A stretch of 64,000 nt of DNA from Fodinicurvata fenggangensis DSM 21160 (GTDB taxonomy: Bacteria; Pseudomonadota; Alphaproteobacteria; Kiloniellales; DSM-21159). Below are positions 20,000-31,614 of the stretch, one piece after another; position 1 is the first letter of the stretch; each line of letters starts with the position of its first letter. The stretch is from the NCBI RefSeq assembly GCF_000686045.1, contig NZ_JMLV01000002.1:372001-436000 (forward strand), read 5' to 3'. The notes under the pieces are model-generated. The model worked only from the letters and a program-made list of their open reading frames with translations. It was not told the origin of the DNA and ran no database searches. A program made the position numbers and the translations under genes.

Positions 20000-20878
20000 A
20001 TGAACAGGCCGCAAGCCCGGCCGGGTGACGGAACGCGCGAGACCGAGAGCCGTCTGCGCGGCGGCTTGCGCAAGCTGGTTGAGCATCGCCGGACTCAACT
20101 GTTCATCACCGTCCTGATCGTGCTCAATGCCATCACCCTGGGCCTTGAGACCAGTGAAACGGCCATGGCTTCCGCCGGGGACTTCCTCGTGGCCGCGGAT
20201 CGGACGATCCTTGCGGTTTTCGTACTGGAGATCCTGGCCAAAATGGTGGCCTATGGCTGGCGCTTCGTGAAGGACCCCTGGAACATCTTCGATACCCTGG
20301 TGGTGGGGATTGCATTGGTTCCGGCCACGGGAAGCCTGTCGGTCCTGCGTGCCTTGCGCATCCTGCGCGTCATGCGCCTGGTTTCGGTCGTGCCCTCCAT
20401 GCGTCGTGTGGTGGGGGCGCTGCTGAGCGCGATCCCGGGCATGGGCTCGATCGTCGCGCTGCTGGGGCTGGTGTTCTATGTCTTCTCGGTCATGGCGACG
20501 AAGCTCTACGGCGAGACTTTTCCCGAGTGGTTCGGCACCATTGGAGCTTCGTCCTATACGCTGTTCCAGATCATGACCCTGGAAAGCTGGTCCATGGACA
20601 TCGTACGTCCGGTCATGGAACGCTACGAACTGGCTTGGCTGTTCTTCGTGCCCTTCATCCTGCTGACCAGCTTCACCGTGCTCAACCTCTTCATCGCGAT
20701 CATCGTGAATGCCATGCAGTCCCAGCATGATACGGACATCGAGGCCGAACGCGAAGCGGCCCATGCGGATGCCGAAGCCATTCTGAGGGAGGTGCGGGAA
20801 ATCAAGGAGGAGGTCCAGGCAATGCGCCCGGACAGCGAAACTTCCGACCCGGAAGAAAGCGAAGGGCGCAGCGGCTGA
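20000..20878 (+). CDS. Bacterial voltage-gated sodium channel (NavBac)
   Basis: This 292-residue channel subunit of the NaChBac/NavAb family forms homotetramers. S1-S4 is the voltage sensor, and S4 carries arginines at exact three-residue steps (R117, R120, R123, R126 in VLRALRILRVMRL). The pore loop contains the selectivity filter TLESWSM at 193-199, identical to the NavAb-type filter and diagnostic of Na+ selectivity. S6 is about 215-240, followed by a long acidic helical tail (242-275) that should form the tetrameric coiled coil. The ATG at 20000 has AGAGGAG seven bases upstream; the in-frame 19925 start is unsupported. It follows a CPA2 antiporter. Confidence 0.94.
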   Translation: MNRPQARPGDGTRETESRLRGGLRKLVEHRRTQLFITVLIVLNAITLGLETSETAMASAGDFLVAADRTILAVFVLEILAKMVAYGWRFVKDPWNIFDTLVVGIALVPATGSLSVLRALRILRVMRLVSVVPSMRRVVGALLSAIPGMGSIVALLGLVFYVFSVMATKLYGETFPEWFGTIGASSYTLFQIMTLESWSMDIVRPVMERYELAWLFFVPFILLTSFTVLNLFIAIIVNAMQSQHDTDIEAEREAAHADAEAILREVREIKEEVQAMRPDSETSDPEESEGRSG

Positions 20879-20891
20879 GCCGCTGCGCCTT
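20863..20891. terminator. Bidirectional hairpin spanning the channel stop codon
   Basis: A 13-bp stem (20863-20875 with 20879-20891, one G-T pair) has as its 3-base loop the TGA stop codon of the sodium channel. It lies between two convergent genes, the second ending at 20900, so it can end both transcripts. T tracts are short on either side, so termination efficiency is uncertain. Confidence 0.6.
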
Positions 20892-20899
20892 ATCCTAGC

Positions 20900-21079
20900 T
20901 TACCCCTTGGGGCCGAACAGCAGCCAGAGAATGAAGCCCAGCAGCGGCAGCAGGATCAATACGACGATCCAGATGACCTTGCCGCCCGTGGAGGCGCCAC
21001 TCTGCACCGTCTTGACGATGGCGTATATCACAAGGATCAGGAGGAGCAGGCCGAAAATGCCTGTAACTTCAATACCCAT
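20900..21079 (-). CDS. Small PLDc_N-type two-helix membrane protein
   Basis: This is a 59-residue protein. Helix 1 is about residues 5-22 (VTGIFGLLLLILVIYAIV), then a polar link KTVQSGASTGGK, then helix 2 about 35-55 ending LLGFILWLLFGPKG. The W-I-V-V-L-I-L-L-P-L-L-G pattern and the closing W-x-x-x-G-P-K match the phospholipase-D nuclease N-terminal (PLDc_N) family, often found as stand-alone small proteins. The ATG at 21079 has AAGGA about nine bases before it. Its role is unknown; in this family it is a membrane anchor, not a nuclease. Confidence 0.8.
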   Translation of the reverse strand: MGIEVTGIFGLLLLILVIYAIVKTVQSGASTGGKVIWIVVLILLPLLGFILWLLFGPKG

Positions 21080-21140
21080 GAGGTGAGTCCTTTTTCGTTA
21101 CGAAACCAGTGGCCTATCCGAACTTCGGATAAGCAAACTG

Positions 21141-21521
21141 TTACTTTTCCGGCTCCAGCAGGCGTCCCAGGTCGCGGCCGCCGGTGATGTGAACATGCAG
21201 GTGCGGAACTTCCTGGCGGGACTCCGGCCCATGATTGGCTAGCAGGCGATAGCCGTTCTCGGACAGGCCAAGCTGGCGCGCCACTTCCCCGACCGCGCGC
21301 ATGAATCCGGCGATCTCGGCGTCACTGGCGCGTGCAGTGAAATCCTCGGGGGAAACGTATTCGCCCTTGGGGATCACCAGCACGTGGACCGGCGCCTGGG
21401 GGTTTATGTCGTTAAAGGCGAGCGCGTGCTCGTTCTCGAAGACCTTGTCGCAGGGAATCTCCCCGCGCAGGATCTTGGCGAAGATGTTTTCCGGATCATA
21501 GGAAACGGCAGTGTCCGTCAC
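21141..21521 (-). CDS. HIT-family nucleotide-binding protein (HinT-like)
   Basis: This is a 126-residue histidine-triad hydrolase acting on nucleotide phosphoramidates. The triad HLHVHI is at 107, 109 and 111, and the fold start DPENIFAKILRGEIPCDKVF is typical of HinT. I prefer the GTG at 21521 (AAGGGG upstream); the in-frame extension to 21635 adds 38 residues without family similarity. It sits at the downstream end of the his cluster, about 180 bases after hisE, a neighbourhood frequent in alphaproteobacteria. Confidence 0.92.
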   Translation of the reverse strand: MTDTAVSYDPENIFAKILRGEIPCDKVFENEHALAFNDINPQAPVHVLVIPKGEYVSPEDFTARASDAEIAGFMRAVGEVARQLGLSENGYRLLANHGPESRQEVPHLHVHITGGRDLGRLLEPEK

Positions 21522-21702
21522 GTCAGCTTTCCCCTTCGATGTCCTGTTCTGGCTGTGATCCGCGTCGGGCCAGTCTCGACCCGCAGGAAGCGTAGCACGC
21601 CCAGCTATATGGGGAAATCTGCAAGAAAACACCACCCCGTCGCGAGAACGGGGCTGGCAGGAAGCTGTGGCTTTTTCCGGACCCGATTAGGGTCCTCAGG
21701 GC

Positions 21703-22050
21703 TTATTCCGGCTTGCGGGCGGCCTTTTCGGCGAGGCCGGATGTGCCCTTGCGATCCTGCAGCTTGTTCCAGACCTCTTCGGGGTCGATGCCTTTTTCCG
21801 CCCAGAGAACCAGCAGGTGATAGAGCAGGTCTGCGCTTTCCGAGGCCAGGGCGGCTCGGTCCTCCTTCAAGGCCGCGATCACGGTTTCCACGGCTTCTTC
21901 GCCCAGTTTCTGGGCGATCTTCGTTTCGCCCTTGGCAAAGAGTTTTGCCGTGTAGGAGATTTCGGGGTCGGCGTTCCGGCGGGCTGCGATGACCTCGTAG
22001 AGTTCGTCCAGCACATGCCTGTTGTCGGGCATTTGGTCCTGCTGGGTCAT
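21703..22050 (-). CDS. hisE: Phosphoribosyl-ATP diphosphatase
   Basis: This enzyme removes pyrophosphate from phosphoribosyl-ATP, the second step of histidine synthesis. Its 115 residues form an all-alpha MazG-like fold with [20 protein letters not shown] and the metal-binding acidic pair [24 protein letters not shown]. It overlaps the hisF stop by four bases (ATGA). HisI is not in the window, so the bifunctional hisIE form is absent here and hisI must be elsewhere. Confidence 0.96.
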   Translation of the reverse strand: MTQQDQMPDNRHVLDELYEVIAARRNADPEISYTAKLFAKGETKIAQKLGEEAVETVIAALKEDRAALASESADLLYHLLVLWAEKGIDPEEVWNKLQDRKGTSGLAEKAARKPE

Positions 22051-22823
22051 GATCCGGCCTCCTCCATCGGGCGTACGGGAATGCCGGCGGCCGCCAGGTG
22101 GGCCTTGGCCTCGGCAATGCTGTGGGTGCCGAAGTGGAAGATCGAGGCTGCCAGCACGGCGGCGGCATGTCCGTCGCGGATTCCCTCGACCAGGTGGTCC
22201 AGATTGCCCACACCACCCGAAGCGATGACGGGAACCTCGACCGCGTCGGCTACCGCGCGCGTCAGCTCCAGGTTGAAGCCCGTCTTAGTGCCATCCCGAT
22301 CCATGGAGGTCAGCAGGATCTCGCCGGCGCCGTAGTCGGCCATGCGCCGGGCCCAGCTGACGGCTTCCAGGCCGGTGGGCTTTCGTCCGCCATGGGTGAA
22401 GATCTCGAAATCGCCGCTGTCGCCAAGCTTTGCGTCCACGGCCACGACAATGCACTGGGTACCGAACTTCTCGGCGGCCTCGCGCACGAATTCGGGATTG
22501 TGAACGGCGGTGGTGTTGATGGAGACCTTGTCGGCCCCGGCCAGCAGCAGTTGGCGGATGTCCTCCAGCGTGCGCACACCGCCACCTACGGTCAGCGGCA
22601 TGAAGCACTGTTCGGCGGTGGCGCGGACCACGTCCAGGATCGTACCGCGGTTCTCGTGACTGGCCGTGATATCCAGAAAGCAAAGCTCGTCGGCCCCGGC
22701 GGCGTCATAGATACGCGCCTGTTCCACGGGATCTCCGGCATCGCGCAGGCCGACGAAGTTCACGCCCTTCACCACGCGCCCGTCCTTAACGTCCAGGCAG
22801 GGTATGATCCGGACCTTCAGCAT
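22047..22823 (-). CDS. hisF: Imidazole glycerol phosphate synthase, cyclase subunit
   Basis: This 258-residue (beta/alpha)8 barrel uses ammonia from HisH to make imidazole glycerol phosphate and AICAR. The catalytic aspartates are in [14 protein letters not shown] (near D11) and [10 protein letters not shown] (near D130). Phosphate-binding loops are in [10 protein letters not shown] and [13 protein letters not shown]. Its start overlaps the hisA stop by one base (TGATG-type junction) and its stop overlaps hisE, so these are translationally coupled. Confidence 0.98.
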   Translation of the reverse strand: MLKVRIIPCLDVKDGRVVKGVNFVGLRDAGDPVEQARIYDAAGADELCFLDITASHENRGTILDVVRATAEQCFMPLTVGGGVRTLEDIRQLLLAGADKVSINTTAVHNPEFVREAAEKFGTQCIVVAVDAKLGDSGDFEIFTHGGRKPTGLEAVSWARRMADYGAGEILLTSMDRDGTKTGFNLELTRAVADAVEVPVIASGGVGNLDHLVEGIRDGHAAAVLAASIFHFGTHSIAEAKAHLAAAGIPVRPMEEAGS

Positions 22824-23572
22824 CAGGCACCTGTCCTTTCGCGCAGCAGCGCCAGGGCTTCCTTCGGATCCAGGCGTCCGTCATAGAGCGCACGGCCGCA
22901 GACAACACCGGCTATGGCTGTCTGCGCCGGCTGCTGTCCGACCTCTGCCAGAGCAGCGATATCCTCTAGCCCGGCCACACCACCCGAGGCGATGATTGGC
23001 AGGTTGACTGCCTGGGCAAGTTCGGCCGTCGAGGTGACGTTCACGCCCTGCAGGGCGCCATCGCGGTCGATATCGGTATAGATGATGGCGCTGACCCCGG
23101 CGTCCTCGAAACGCCGCGCCAGGTCACTGGCCAGCAGGTCCGAGGTCTCGGCCCAGCCCTCGACGGCCACGCGGCCGTCTCGAGCGTCGATGCCCACGGC
23201 GATGCGGCCGGGAAATCGGTGACAGGCCTCGATCACCAGGTCGGGATCCTTGACCGCCACGGTGCCCAGGATCACGCGGGCCACGCCGGCGGTGAGCCAG
23301 CGCTCGATGGTCTCAAGCGAACGAATGCCGCCGCCAAGCTGGATGGGAAGGTCGATGTTGCCGGCAATGCGTTCCACGGCCTCGGCATTGACCGGCTTGC
23401 CCTCGAAGGCGCCATTCAGGTCCACCAGGTGCAGCCAGGCAAACCCCGCCGCCTGGAAAGCGCGTGCCTGGTCCAGAGGGTCCTTGTTGAAGACCGTGGC
23501 CTTGTCCATGTCGCCGCGCAGCAGGCGCACGGCCTGGCCGTCCTTCAGGTCAATGGCGGGATAAAGAATCAT
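22823..23572 (-). CDS. hisA: ProFAR isomerase
   Basis: HisA (249 residues) isomerises the aminoaldose ProFAR to PRFAR, step four of histidine synthesis. The barrel starts [18 protein letters not shown] with the catalytic Asp; the second catalytic Asp lies in [10 protein letters not shown] (near residue 129). Repeated half-barrel phosphate sites are [11 protein letters not shown] and [10 protein letters not shown]. It follows a GNAT gene by 19 bases on the same strand. Confidence 0.98.
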   Translation of the reverse strand: MILYPAIDLKDGQAVRLLRGDMDKATVFNKDPLDQARAFQAAGFAWLHLVDLNGAFEGKPVNAEAVERIAGNIDLPIQLGGGIRSLETIERWLTAGVARVILGTVAVKDPDLVIEACHRFPGRIAVGIDARDGRVAVEGWAETSDLLASDLARRFEDAGVSAIIYTDIDRDGALQGVNVTSTAELAQAVNLPIIASGGVAGLEDIAALAEVGQQPAQTAIAGVVCGRALYDGRLDPKEALALLRERTGA

Positions 23573-23591
23573 GCTGGGTCCGTTCTCGTCT

Positions 23592-24161
23592 TCAATCCTG
23601 TTTGGTCAGGTCCTTATAGTAATAATATCCCTCAAGCCAGCGGCCCTCGGCATAGGCGTAATAGGGGTGCGTGCCCCAGCGTACGAAGCCCATCTGTTCA
23701 TAGACCTGGATCGCACGGGTCTGGGTCGCGCGTACATCCAGGTTCAACACCTCGAACCCCGCCTCCCGCGCGGCGGCTTCAACACGGCCGACCAGCTTCG
23801 GCGCCAGGCCGTGCCCACGTGCCCAGGGCGCTATGAAAAAGGTGGTCAGGCTGCCGCAGGCTGCGCCCGCCTCGTTGTTCTTGGGAGGCTGCAGCAGCTG
23901 GGCTGAACCGGCAATCACACCATCCAGGCGGGCCACGAAGATCATACGTTCGGGGATCAGCAGCATGCCCTTCCAATAGGACTCCATGACCTCGCGGGGC
24001 GGTGGTTTCAGCCAGCCAAAACCTCCGCCATCAACGATCGCGGCTTCCGCGGCATCGCAAAGATCGTGCAGATCGGATCCGGTAAACTCCGTCAGGCTTT
24101 CCACACGGGTTTTTGCGGGCTTGCCCGGATTGATGAAGGAGTTGTTGCTCACGGTGTCCAC
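23592..24161 (-). CDS. GNAT-family N-acetyltransferase in the his operon
   Basis: This is a 189-residue predicted acetyltransferase. The acetyl-CoA-binding region is [20 protein letters not shown] (R/Q-x-x-G-x-G/A-like), followed by [20 protein letters not shown], the standard GNAT C-terminal half. The substrate is unknown. It starts at GTG 24161, overlapping the hisH stop, so it is cotranslated between hisH and hisA. An alternative GTG three codons later is possible. Its fixed place within his genes suggests a metabolite-repair or regulatory role, but sequence does not show one. Confidence 0.88.
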   Translation of the reverse strand: MDTVSNNSFINPGKPAKTRVESLTEFTGSDLHDLCDAAEAAIVDGGGFGWLKPPPREVMESYWKGMLLIPERMIFVARLDGVIAGSAQLLQPPKNNEAGAACGSLTTFFIAPWARGHGLAPKLVGRVEAAAREAGFEVLNLDVRATQTRAIQVYEQMGFVRWGTHPYYAYAEGRWLEGYYYYKDLTKQD

Positions 24162-24793
24162 CTCAGGAAATTTGCTAGCAGGCGCAGGCCGGCGGCCTGG
24201 CTCTTCTCGGGGTGAAACTGCGTTCCGATCAGGTTGTCCCGTCCCACCACGGCCGTGATGTCTGTACCGTAGTCGGTCCAGGCCAGGACCTGGTCCGGGT
24301 TCTCGGCACGCAGGCTGTAGCTGTGCACGAAATAGGCATGCACCCCCTGTTCCAGCCCATCCAGTACGGGATGGCGCGGACCCGGGCTGAAGCTCAGGTC
24401 GTTCCAGCCCATATGGGGAATCTTGTAGCCCGCGGGCACCTCGATCCGCTTCACTTCGCCGCTGATCCAGCCCAGCCCCGGATAGGTGCCATGTTCGACA
24501 CCCCGTTCGGCCATCAGTTGCATGCCGACGCAGATGCCCAGGAAAGGCTTTCCCTTCTGCCGGACTTCCTCCTCGAGCGCCTCCATCATGTCGGGCACGG
24601 CCGCCAGGCCCTGTCGGCAGTCGCCAAAGGCCCCGACACCGGGCAGGACGATACGCTCGGCCTGCGCCAGGTCCTCGGCACGGTCGCTCACCTTGATGGC
24701 GATACCAAGGCTGTCCTGCGCGGCTGCGCGTTCCAGCGCCTTGGCGGCCGAGCGAAGATTGCCCGAGCCGTAGTCGATGATTACACAGGTCAT
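24149..24793 (-). CDS. hisH: Imidazole glycerol phosphate synthase, glutaminase subunit
   Basis: HisH (214 residues) is a class I glutamine amidotransferase supplying ammonia to HisF. The nucleophile is in [11 protein letters not shown] and the catalytic His-Glu pair in [10 protein letters not shown] near the C terminus. The N terminus [18 protein letters not shown] is typical. The longer in-frame start at 24991 lies inside hisB on the same strand and is rejected. It sits 17 bases after hisB and overlaps the GNAT gene. Confidence 0.97.
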   Translation of the reverse strand: MTCVIIDYGSGNLRSAAKALERAAAQDSLGIAIKVSDRAEDLAQAERIVLPGVGAFGDCRQGLAAVPDMMEALEEEVRQKGKPFLGICVGMQLMAERGVEHGTYPGLGWISGEVKRIEVPAGYKIPHMGWNDLSFSPGPRHPVLDGLEQGVHAYFVHSYSLRAENPDQVLAWTDYGTDITAVVGRDNLIGTQFHPEKSQAAGLRLLANFLRWTP

Positions 24794-24810
24794 TCGGCGA
24801 TTATCCGAAA

Positions 24811-25407
24811 CTAGAGACTGCCCTTCGTCGAGGGAATGTCCTCGGCCTTGCGCGGGTCGATCTCGACGGCCTCGCGCAGGGCCCGTGCGAGTGCCTTGAA
24901 GCAGGATTCGATCATGTGGTGATTGTTGGTGCCATACAGCGTCTCCACATGCAGCGTCAATCCGGCCTTCTGGGCGAAGGCCTGGAACCATTCCTTGAAG
25001 AGTTCCGTGTCCATTTCGCCCAGCTTGTCGCGGGTAAAGTCCACTTTCCAGATCAGGTAGGGCCGATTGGATATGTCCAGGGCAGCGCGGCTGAGCGTTT
25101 CATCCATGGGAATCAGGGCCGAGCCATAGCGGCGAATGCCGCGGCGCTCGCCCAGGGCCTGTGCGATGGCTTCGCCCAGGGCCAGGCCGCTGTCCTCGGT
25201 GGTGTGGTGGAAATCGATGTGCAGGTCGCCATCAGCGCGCAGCGTGATGTCGATCAGGCTGTGACGTGACAGCTGTTCCAGCATGTGATCCAGGAAACCA
25301 ATACCCGTGGCGATGTCATAATTGCCATTGCCGTCCAGGTTGACGCTGGCGGAGATCCTGGTCTCCTTGGTGTTTCTCTCGACTTGGCCTGTGCGCATGG
25401 CCTGCAT
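24811..25407 (-). CDS. hisB: Imidazoleglycerol-phosphate dehydratase
   Basis: HisB dehydrates imidazole glycerol phosphate, step six of histidine synthesis, using two Mn2+. The metal-binding repeats are [14 protein letters not shown] with [15 protein letters not shown], and the second set [16 protein letters not shown]. It has 198 residues from the ATG at 25407 (GGAAAG five bases upstream); an ATG at 25398 gives the commoner 195-residue length and one at 25437 gives 208. It is monofunctional, with no phosphatase domain. It is the first gene of the his cluster, divergent from hslV. Confidence 0.97.
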   Translation of the reverse strand: MQAMRTGQVERNTKETRISASVNLDGNGNYDIATGIGFLDHMLEQLSRHSLIDITLRADGDLHIDFHHTTEDSGLALGEAIAQALGERRGIRRYGSALIPMDETLSRAALDISNRPYLIWKVDFTRDKLGEMDTELFKEWFQAFAQKAGLTLHVETLYGTNNHHMIESCFKALARALREAVEIDPRKAEDIPSTKGSL

Positions 25408-25541
25408 CCCGCTTTCCAGTATGAGCGGTTCGATCATGAACCGGCGCGGTTTTACCAAGCCGTGGCCGGAAAAGCCACCTCCGCGAAAAAGCGTGACTTG
25501 ATATCTTGATCCGTCGGCCCTCTGCTGCCATTTGAGGGGCC

Positions 25542-26105
25542 ATGTCGAGTGAAGCAGAACAGAACGGTCCCGCATCCTGGCGGGGCACCACCATCCTTTC
25601 CGTACGCAAGGGCGACAAGGCTGTCATCGCAGGTGACGGGCAGGTCAGCTTTGGCAACACGGTCATGAAATCCAACGCGCGCAAGGTCCGGCGCCTGGGA
25701 CGGGACGGCGACGTGATCGTCGGCTTTGCCGGTGCCACGGCAGATGCCTTCACGCTGTTCGAACGCCTGGAGGCCAAGCTGGAAAACCATCCGGGGCAGT
25801 TGATGCGCGCTTCGGTGGAGCTTGCCAAGGATTGGCGCACCGATCGCTACCTGCGCCGCCTGGAAGCCATGATGGCCGTGGCCGACAACGCGACCTCGCT
25901 GGTGCTGACCGGCAACGGCGATGTCCTCGAGCCGGAAGACGGCCTGATCGGCATCGGTTCGGGTGGGGCCTATGCGCTGTCCGCCGCCCGCGCCCTGGTG
26001 GACATCGACGGCCTGGAAGCCGAAGAGATCGCCCGTAAATCCATGTCCATAGCTGCCGGGATCTGTATCTACACCAATGACAACATCATCGTTGAAAGCA
26101 TCTGA
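25542..26105 (+). CDS. hslV: ATP-dependent protease subunit HslV
   Basis: HslV forms the proteolytic dodecamer of the HslVU (ClpQY) protease. It is 187 residues long. A 15-residue propeptide ends before the catalytic threonine T16 in [11 protein letters not shown]; the proteasome-type core [17 protein letters not shown] and the C-terminal [15 protein letters not shown], which docks HslU, are intact. GAGGGG precedes the ATG. The 134 bases to hisB contain no convincing alphaproteobacterial sigma-32 consensus. The end overlaps the annotated hslU start. Confidence 0.98.
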   Translation: MSSEAEQNGPASWRGTTILSVRKGDKAVIAGDGQVSFGNTVMKSNARKVRRLGRDGDVIVGFAGATADAFTLFERLEAKLENHPGQLMRASVELAKDWRTDRYLRRLEAMMAVADNATSLVLTGNGDVLEPEDGLIGIGSGGAYALSAARALVDIDGLEAEEIARKSMSIAAGICIYTNDNIIVESI

Positions 26106-27471
26106 CGTGCAGGAAGAAACCGCCTACCACCCCGAAGCACAGGCGCCCGAGACCAGCGCCAATGCCTTCAGCCCGCGCGAGATCGTCTCGGAGCTGGACC
26201 GCTACATCGTCGGCCAGCGCGAGGCCAAGCGCGCCGTGGCCGTGGCCCTGCGCAACCGTTGGCGCCGCCAGCAGCTGCCCGAGGACCTGCGCGACGAGGT
26301 GCTGCCCAAGAACATCCTGATGATCGGTCCGACCGGCGTCGGCAAGACCGAGATCGCGCGCCGGCTGGCCAAGCTGGCACAGGCGCCCTTCCTGAAGGTC
26401 GAGGCCACCAAGTTCACCGAGGTCGGCTATGTGGGCCGTGACGTGGAATCGATTATCCGCGACCTGCTCGAGGCCTCGCTGAACATCACGCGTGAGCGCA
26501 TGCGGCGCGAGGTTCATGCCCGGGCCGAACTGAATGCCGAGAGCCGCCTGGTCGAAGCTCTTGTCGGTGAGAAGGCGGGCGACGAGACCAAGGACAAGTT
26601 CCGTCGCATGTTGCGCAATGGCCAGCTGGACGACAAGGAAGTCGATCTGGAGGTCCAGGACAGCGCCGGCATGCAGATGCCGACCATGGACATTCCTGGC
26701 ATGCCGGGTGGCCAGATGGGCATGATCAACCTGAACGACATGTTCGGTAAGGCTTTTGGCGGGCGCACAAAGTCACGCCGCATGACCGTGGCCGATTCCT
26801 ACGACGTCCTGATCGCCGAGGAGAGCGACAAGCTGCTGGACGAGGAAAAGGTGACGGCCGAGGCGATCCGGAACGTGGAGCAGAACGGCATCGTCTTTCT
26901 GGACGAGATCGACAAGATCACCGCGCGATCCAGCCAGCAGGGCGGCGGCGACGTCAGCCGCGAGGGCGTACAGCGCGACCTGCTGCCGTTGATCGAGGGG
27001 ACGACGGTCACCACCAAGCACGGCCAGGTCAACACCGACTTCATCCTCTTCGTGGCCTCGGGCGCCTTCCATGTGGCGAAGCCCTCGGACATGCTGCCCG
27101 AACTCCAGGGGCGCCTTCCCATCCGGGTCGAGCTGCAGGCGCTCACCCGCGACGACTTCAAGCGCATCCTGACGGAGCCGGAGAACAGTCTGATCCGCCA
27201 GTACAAGGCCTTGATGGACACCGAGGGCGTGGACCTGGTCTTTTCCGACGAGGCCATCGACGCCCTGGCGGACCTGGCCGCCGAGATCAATTCCTCGGTG
27301 GAGAACATCGGCGCGCGGCGTCTGCACACCGTCATGGAAAAGCTGCTGGAGGAAATCTCCTTCACGGCCAGCGATCGCAGCGGCGAGCACATCGAGATCA
27401 CCGCCGAGATGGTTCACAGTCATGTGGCCGAGCTGGCGCGCAATTCCGACTTGACCAAGTTCATCCTGTAG
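26077..27471 (+). CDS. hslU: HslU ATPase of the HslVU protease
   Basis: This AAA+ unfoldase feeds substrates to HslV. Key motifs are [17 protein letters not shown], Walker [10 protein letters not shown] (near residue 87), the intermediate domain (about 135-245), Walker [12 protein letters not shown] and sensor-2 region [12 protein letters not shown]; the C-terminal SDLTKFIL is the tail that inserts into HslV. From the ATG at 26077 it has 464 residues and overlaps hslV by 29 bases; a GTG at 26107 just after the hslV stop gives 454 and is equally plausible. The family is usually about 435-445 residues, so the N-terminal lead is long either way. Confidence 0.98.
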   Translation: MTTSSLKASDVQEETAYHPEAQAPETSANAFSPREIVSELDRYIVGQREAKRAVAVALRNRWRRQQLPEDLRDEVLPKNILMIGPTGVGKTEIARRLAKLAQAPFLKVEATKFTEVGYVGRDVESIIRDLLEASLNITRERMRREVHARAELNAESRLVEALVGEKAGDETKDKFRRMLRNGQLDDKEVDLEVQDSAGMQMPTMDIPGMPGGQMGMINLNDMFGKAFGGRTKSRRMTVADSYDVLIAEESDKLLDEEKVTAEAIRNVEQNGIVFLDEIDKITARSSQQGGGDVSREGVQRDLLPLIEGTTVTTKHGQVNTDFILFVASGAFHVAKPSDMLPELQGRLPIRVELQALTRDDFKRILTEPENSLIRQYKALMDTEGVDLVFSDEAIDALADLAAEINSSVENIGARRLHTVMEKLLEEISFTASDRSGEHIEITAEMVHSHVAELARNSDLTKFIL

Positions 27472-27505
27472 CCCCTCCCTCCGGGTCTTCGGTTCGGATG
27501 GGGGC

Positions 27506-27534
27506 TTGGCTGAACAGGCCGTGATGCGTATATA
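27506..27534 (+). promoter_or_regulatory. Candidate sigma-70 promoter of acnA
   Basis: TTGGCT (27506-27511), a 17-base spacer and TATATA (27529-27534) fit a housekeeping promoter. Start of transcription would fall near 27541, giving an acnA leader of about 197 nt. The site follows the hslU stop by 35 bases, so acnA can be expressed independently of hslVU. Confidence 0.55.
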
Positions 27535-27737
27535 AGGCGCATAAATCGTACAAAGCGTCATCCCGCAGACATGGTCGCTACCGGTTGCGGGGCGCTGCGC
27601 GGCTCTTGGCAGGCGCCTTTGGCGGCCTGCCCGGCACAACCGGACGAGCCAGCGTGAGCGACCCACTGATACCGGATCGAGGCGACGGGCCCTTCCTGCA
27701 GTTCCCGATCCGGCGTCAAGAACGAAGGAGAGATTTC

Positions 27738-30425
<2,688 letters not shown>

Positions 30426-30451
30426 TACGGCCGTGAAGTCAACCTGAGAAC

Positions 30452-30486
30452 AGGGGCGGATGCGGTGAAGGCATCCGCCCCTTTTT
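30452..30486 (+). terminator. Rho-independent terminator of acnA
   Basis: A perfect 12-bp stem (30452-30463 with 30471-30482) has a 7-base loop and runs directly into TTTTT. It sits 27 bases after the acnA stop and cleanly separates acnA from the unknown secreted-protein cluster downstream. Confidence 0.9.
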
Positions 30487-30607
30487 ATGGATCTGTTCTC
30501 GTCCGTGCTGCCCGTTAAGTTTATCTGTCGCGATTGCCATCACTCTGTGGGATAAGGATAAAAAGGCCTTTAGTGTCAGGGGCACATAATCAGGGGGCAT
30601 TAGCCAC

Positions 30608-31594
30608 ATGAGACAGAGTTCGTCGCATATCATCATCCGATATATGAAAGCAGCGTCGCGTTGGCATCCACATATTGTTGCGCTTTTGATCGCGATTTTC
30701 CTTCTCGGGCAGACTGCCGATGTCCGGGCGGAAGATTACAAGGATGCGGTCGCTGGCATGGCCGACCTCTTGGCCCACGAGGAGGTTGATAATCCACGAA
30801 TCAAGGAGCGGCGATGGCGCGCGCTTGAGGAAAGGGCAAGCGGACGTGATCGGGGATCGGCCATCTACATTACGCCCAAACATTCGCGCTTCGATATGAT
30901 GACGGCCAACCTCAGATCCAGGGTCCGTTTCGATTTGCCGTCCAAGTGGCTGGATATCCGGGATGGCGGCGACAGGGTCCTGGAGCAGATTGCGGACTGG
31001 GGTGATGCGGTCGTTGGGGAATACGAGACCAATCCGGACGGTCCGTTCCTTCCGCCCTTTCCGACGGCACTGGCGGATGCCATGGAGAAATGTGCTGAAC
31101 TGGGATACGTCAAGCGATCGGAGGATGGCAGAAAACAGCGCGCCTTGTGCTTGTACGGGCAGTCCGTCGGGAAGACCCTCCTGCAATTCAGTTCCTTAGT
31201 GCACAAAACGGTACTTGAGAGGCGTGAGTTCTATCTTGCCCGCTTTGAAGGACTCAGACTCGAAGATCAGGCAAGTGAGGATACAACCGAATTTGCGACC
31301 CTGTCGCCAGAACAGGCCTGTACCAAGACAGATGGTTTTGCCGTTTGCGCGAGCTGCCACAAGTCCTTCTCGCAGATTGCCGGCGGCAAGTCGGGCCGTG
31401 CCATGCCATGTGATCGCGATGATCAGATCATCGCCCTGGATGTCACGGTTTCCTATAGCAAGTTTGCCTTTAATCTTTCCCGGATGCAGGACCCGCGCAT
31501 TTCCCTGATATTCCGCAAGGACAACGGTGAAAAATATACGCTCTGGTATCGGGTTGACGGCCTCATGGACGCACTCCTTGCGGCAAGAAATTAA
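30608..31594 (+). CDS. Secreted protein with one CxxCH motif, unknown
   Basis: I do not recognise this 328-residue protein. A basic leader, a hydrophobic segment (VALLIAIFLLGQTADVRA) and a likely cleavage after VRA mark an exported protein; an ATG at 30644 would give a more compact signal peptide, but AGGGGG favours 30608. Residues 247-251 (CASCH) match a cytochrome c heme-binding motif, followed by KSFSQIAGGKSGRAMP; no clear distal Met ligand can be assigned, so zinc or disulfide roles remain possible. Other cysteines are at ALCLYG, QACTKT and MPCDRD. The gene leads a same-strand run with four secreted paralogues and shares their lower GC. Co-transcription is likely; it lies 20 bases upstream of the next gene. 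Confidence 0.7.
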   Translation: MRQSSSHIIIRYMKAASRWHPHIVALLIAIFLLGQTADVRAEDYKDAVAGMADLLAHEEVDNPRIKERRWRALEERASGRDRGSAIYITPKHSRFDMMTANLRSRVRFDLPSKWLDIRDGGDRVLEQIADWGDAVVGEYETNPDGPFLPPFPTALADAMEKCAELGYVKRSEDGRKQRALCLYGQSVGKTLLQFSSLVHKTVLERREFYLARFEGLRLEDQASEDTTEFATLSPEQACTKTDGFAVCASCHKSFSQIAGGKSGRAMPCDRDDQIIALDVTVSYSKFAFNLSRMQDPRISLIFRKDNGEKYTLWYRVDGLMDALLAARN

Positions 31595-31614
31595 GCCTAT
31601 CTCAAGGAGTAATG

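Noticed and set aside
25505-25534. Possible E. coli-type heat-shock promoter before hslV (CTTGATC, then GCCATTT)
   Set aside because: The predicted start would fall at or beyond the ribosome site, leaving no usable leader, and the -10 matches only partly.
27585-27737. Upstream in-frame extension of acnA
   Set aside because: No aconitase similarity; GTG 27738 has a good ribosome site and gives the normal 895-residue length.
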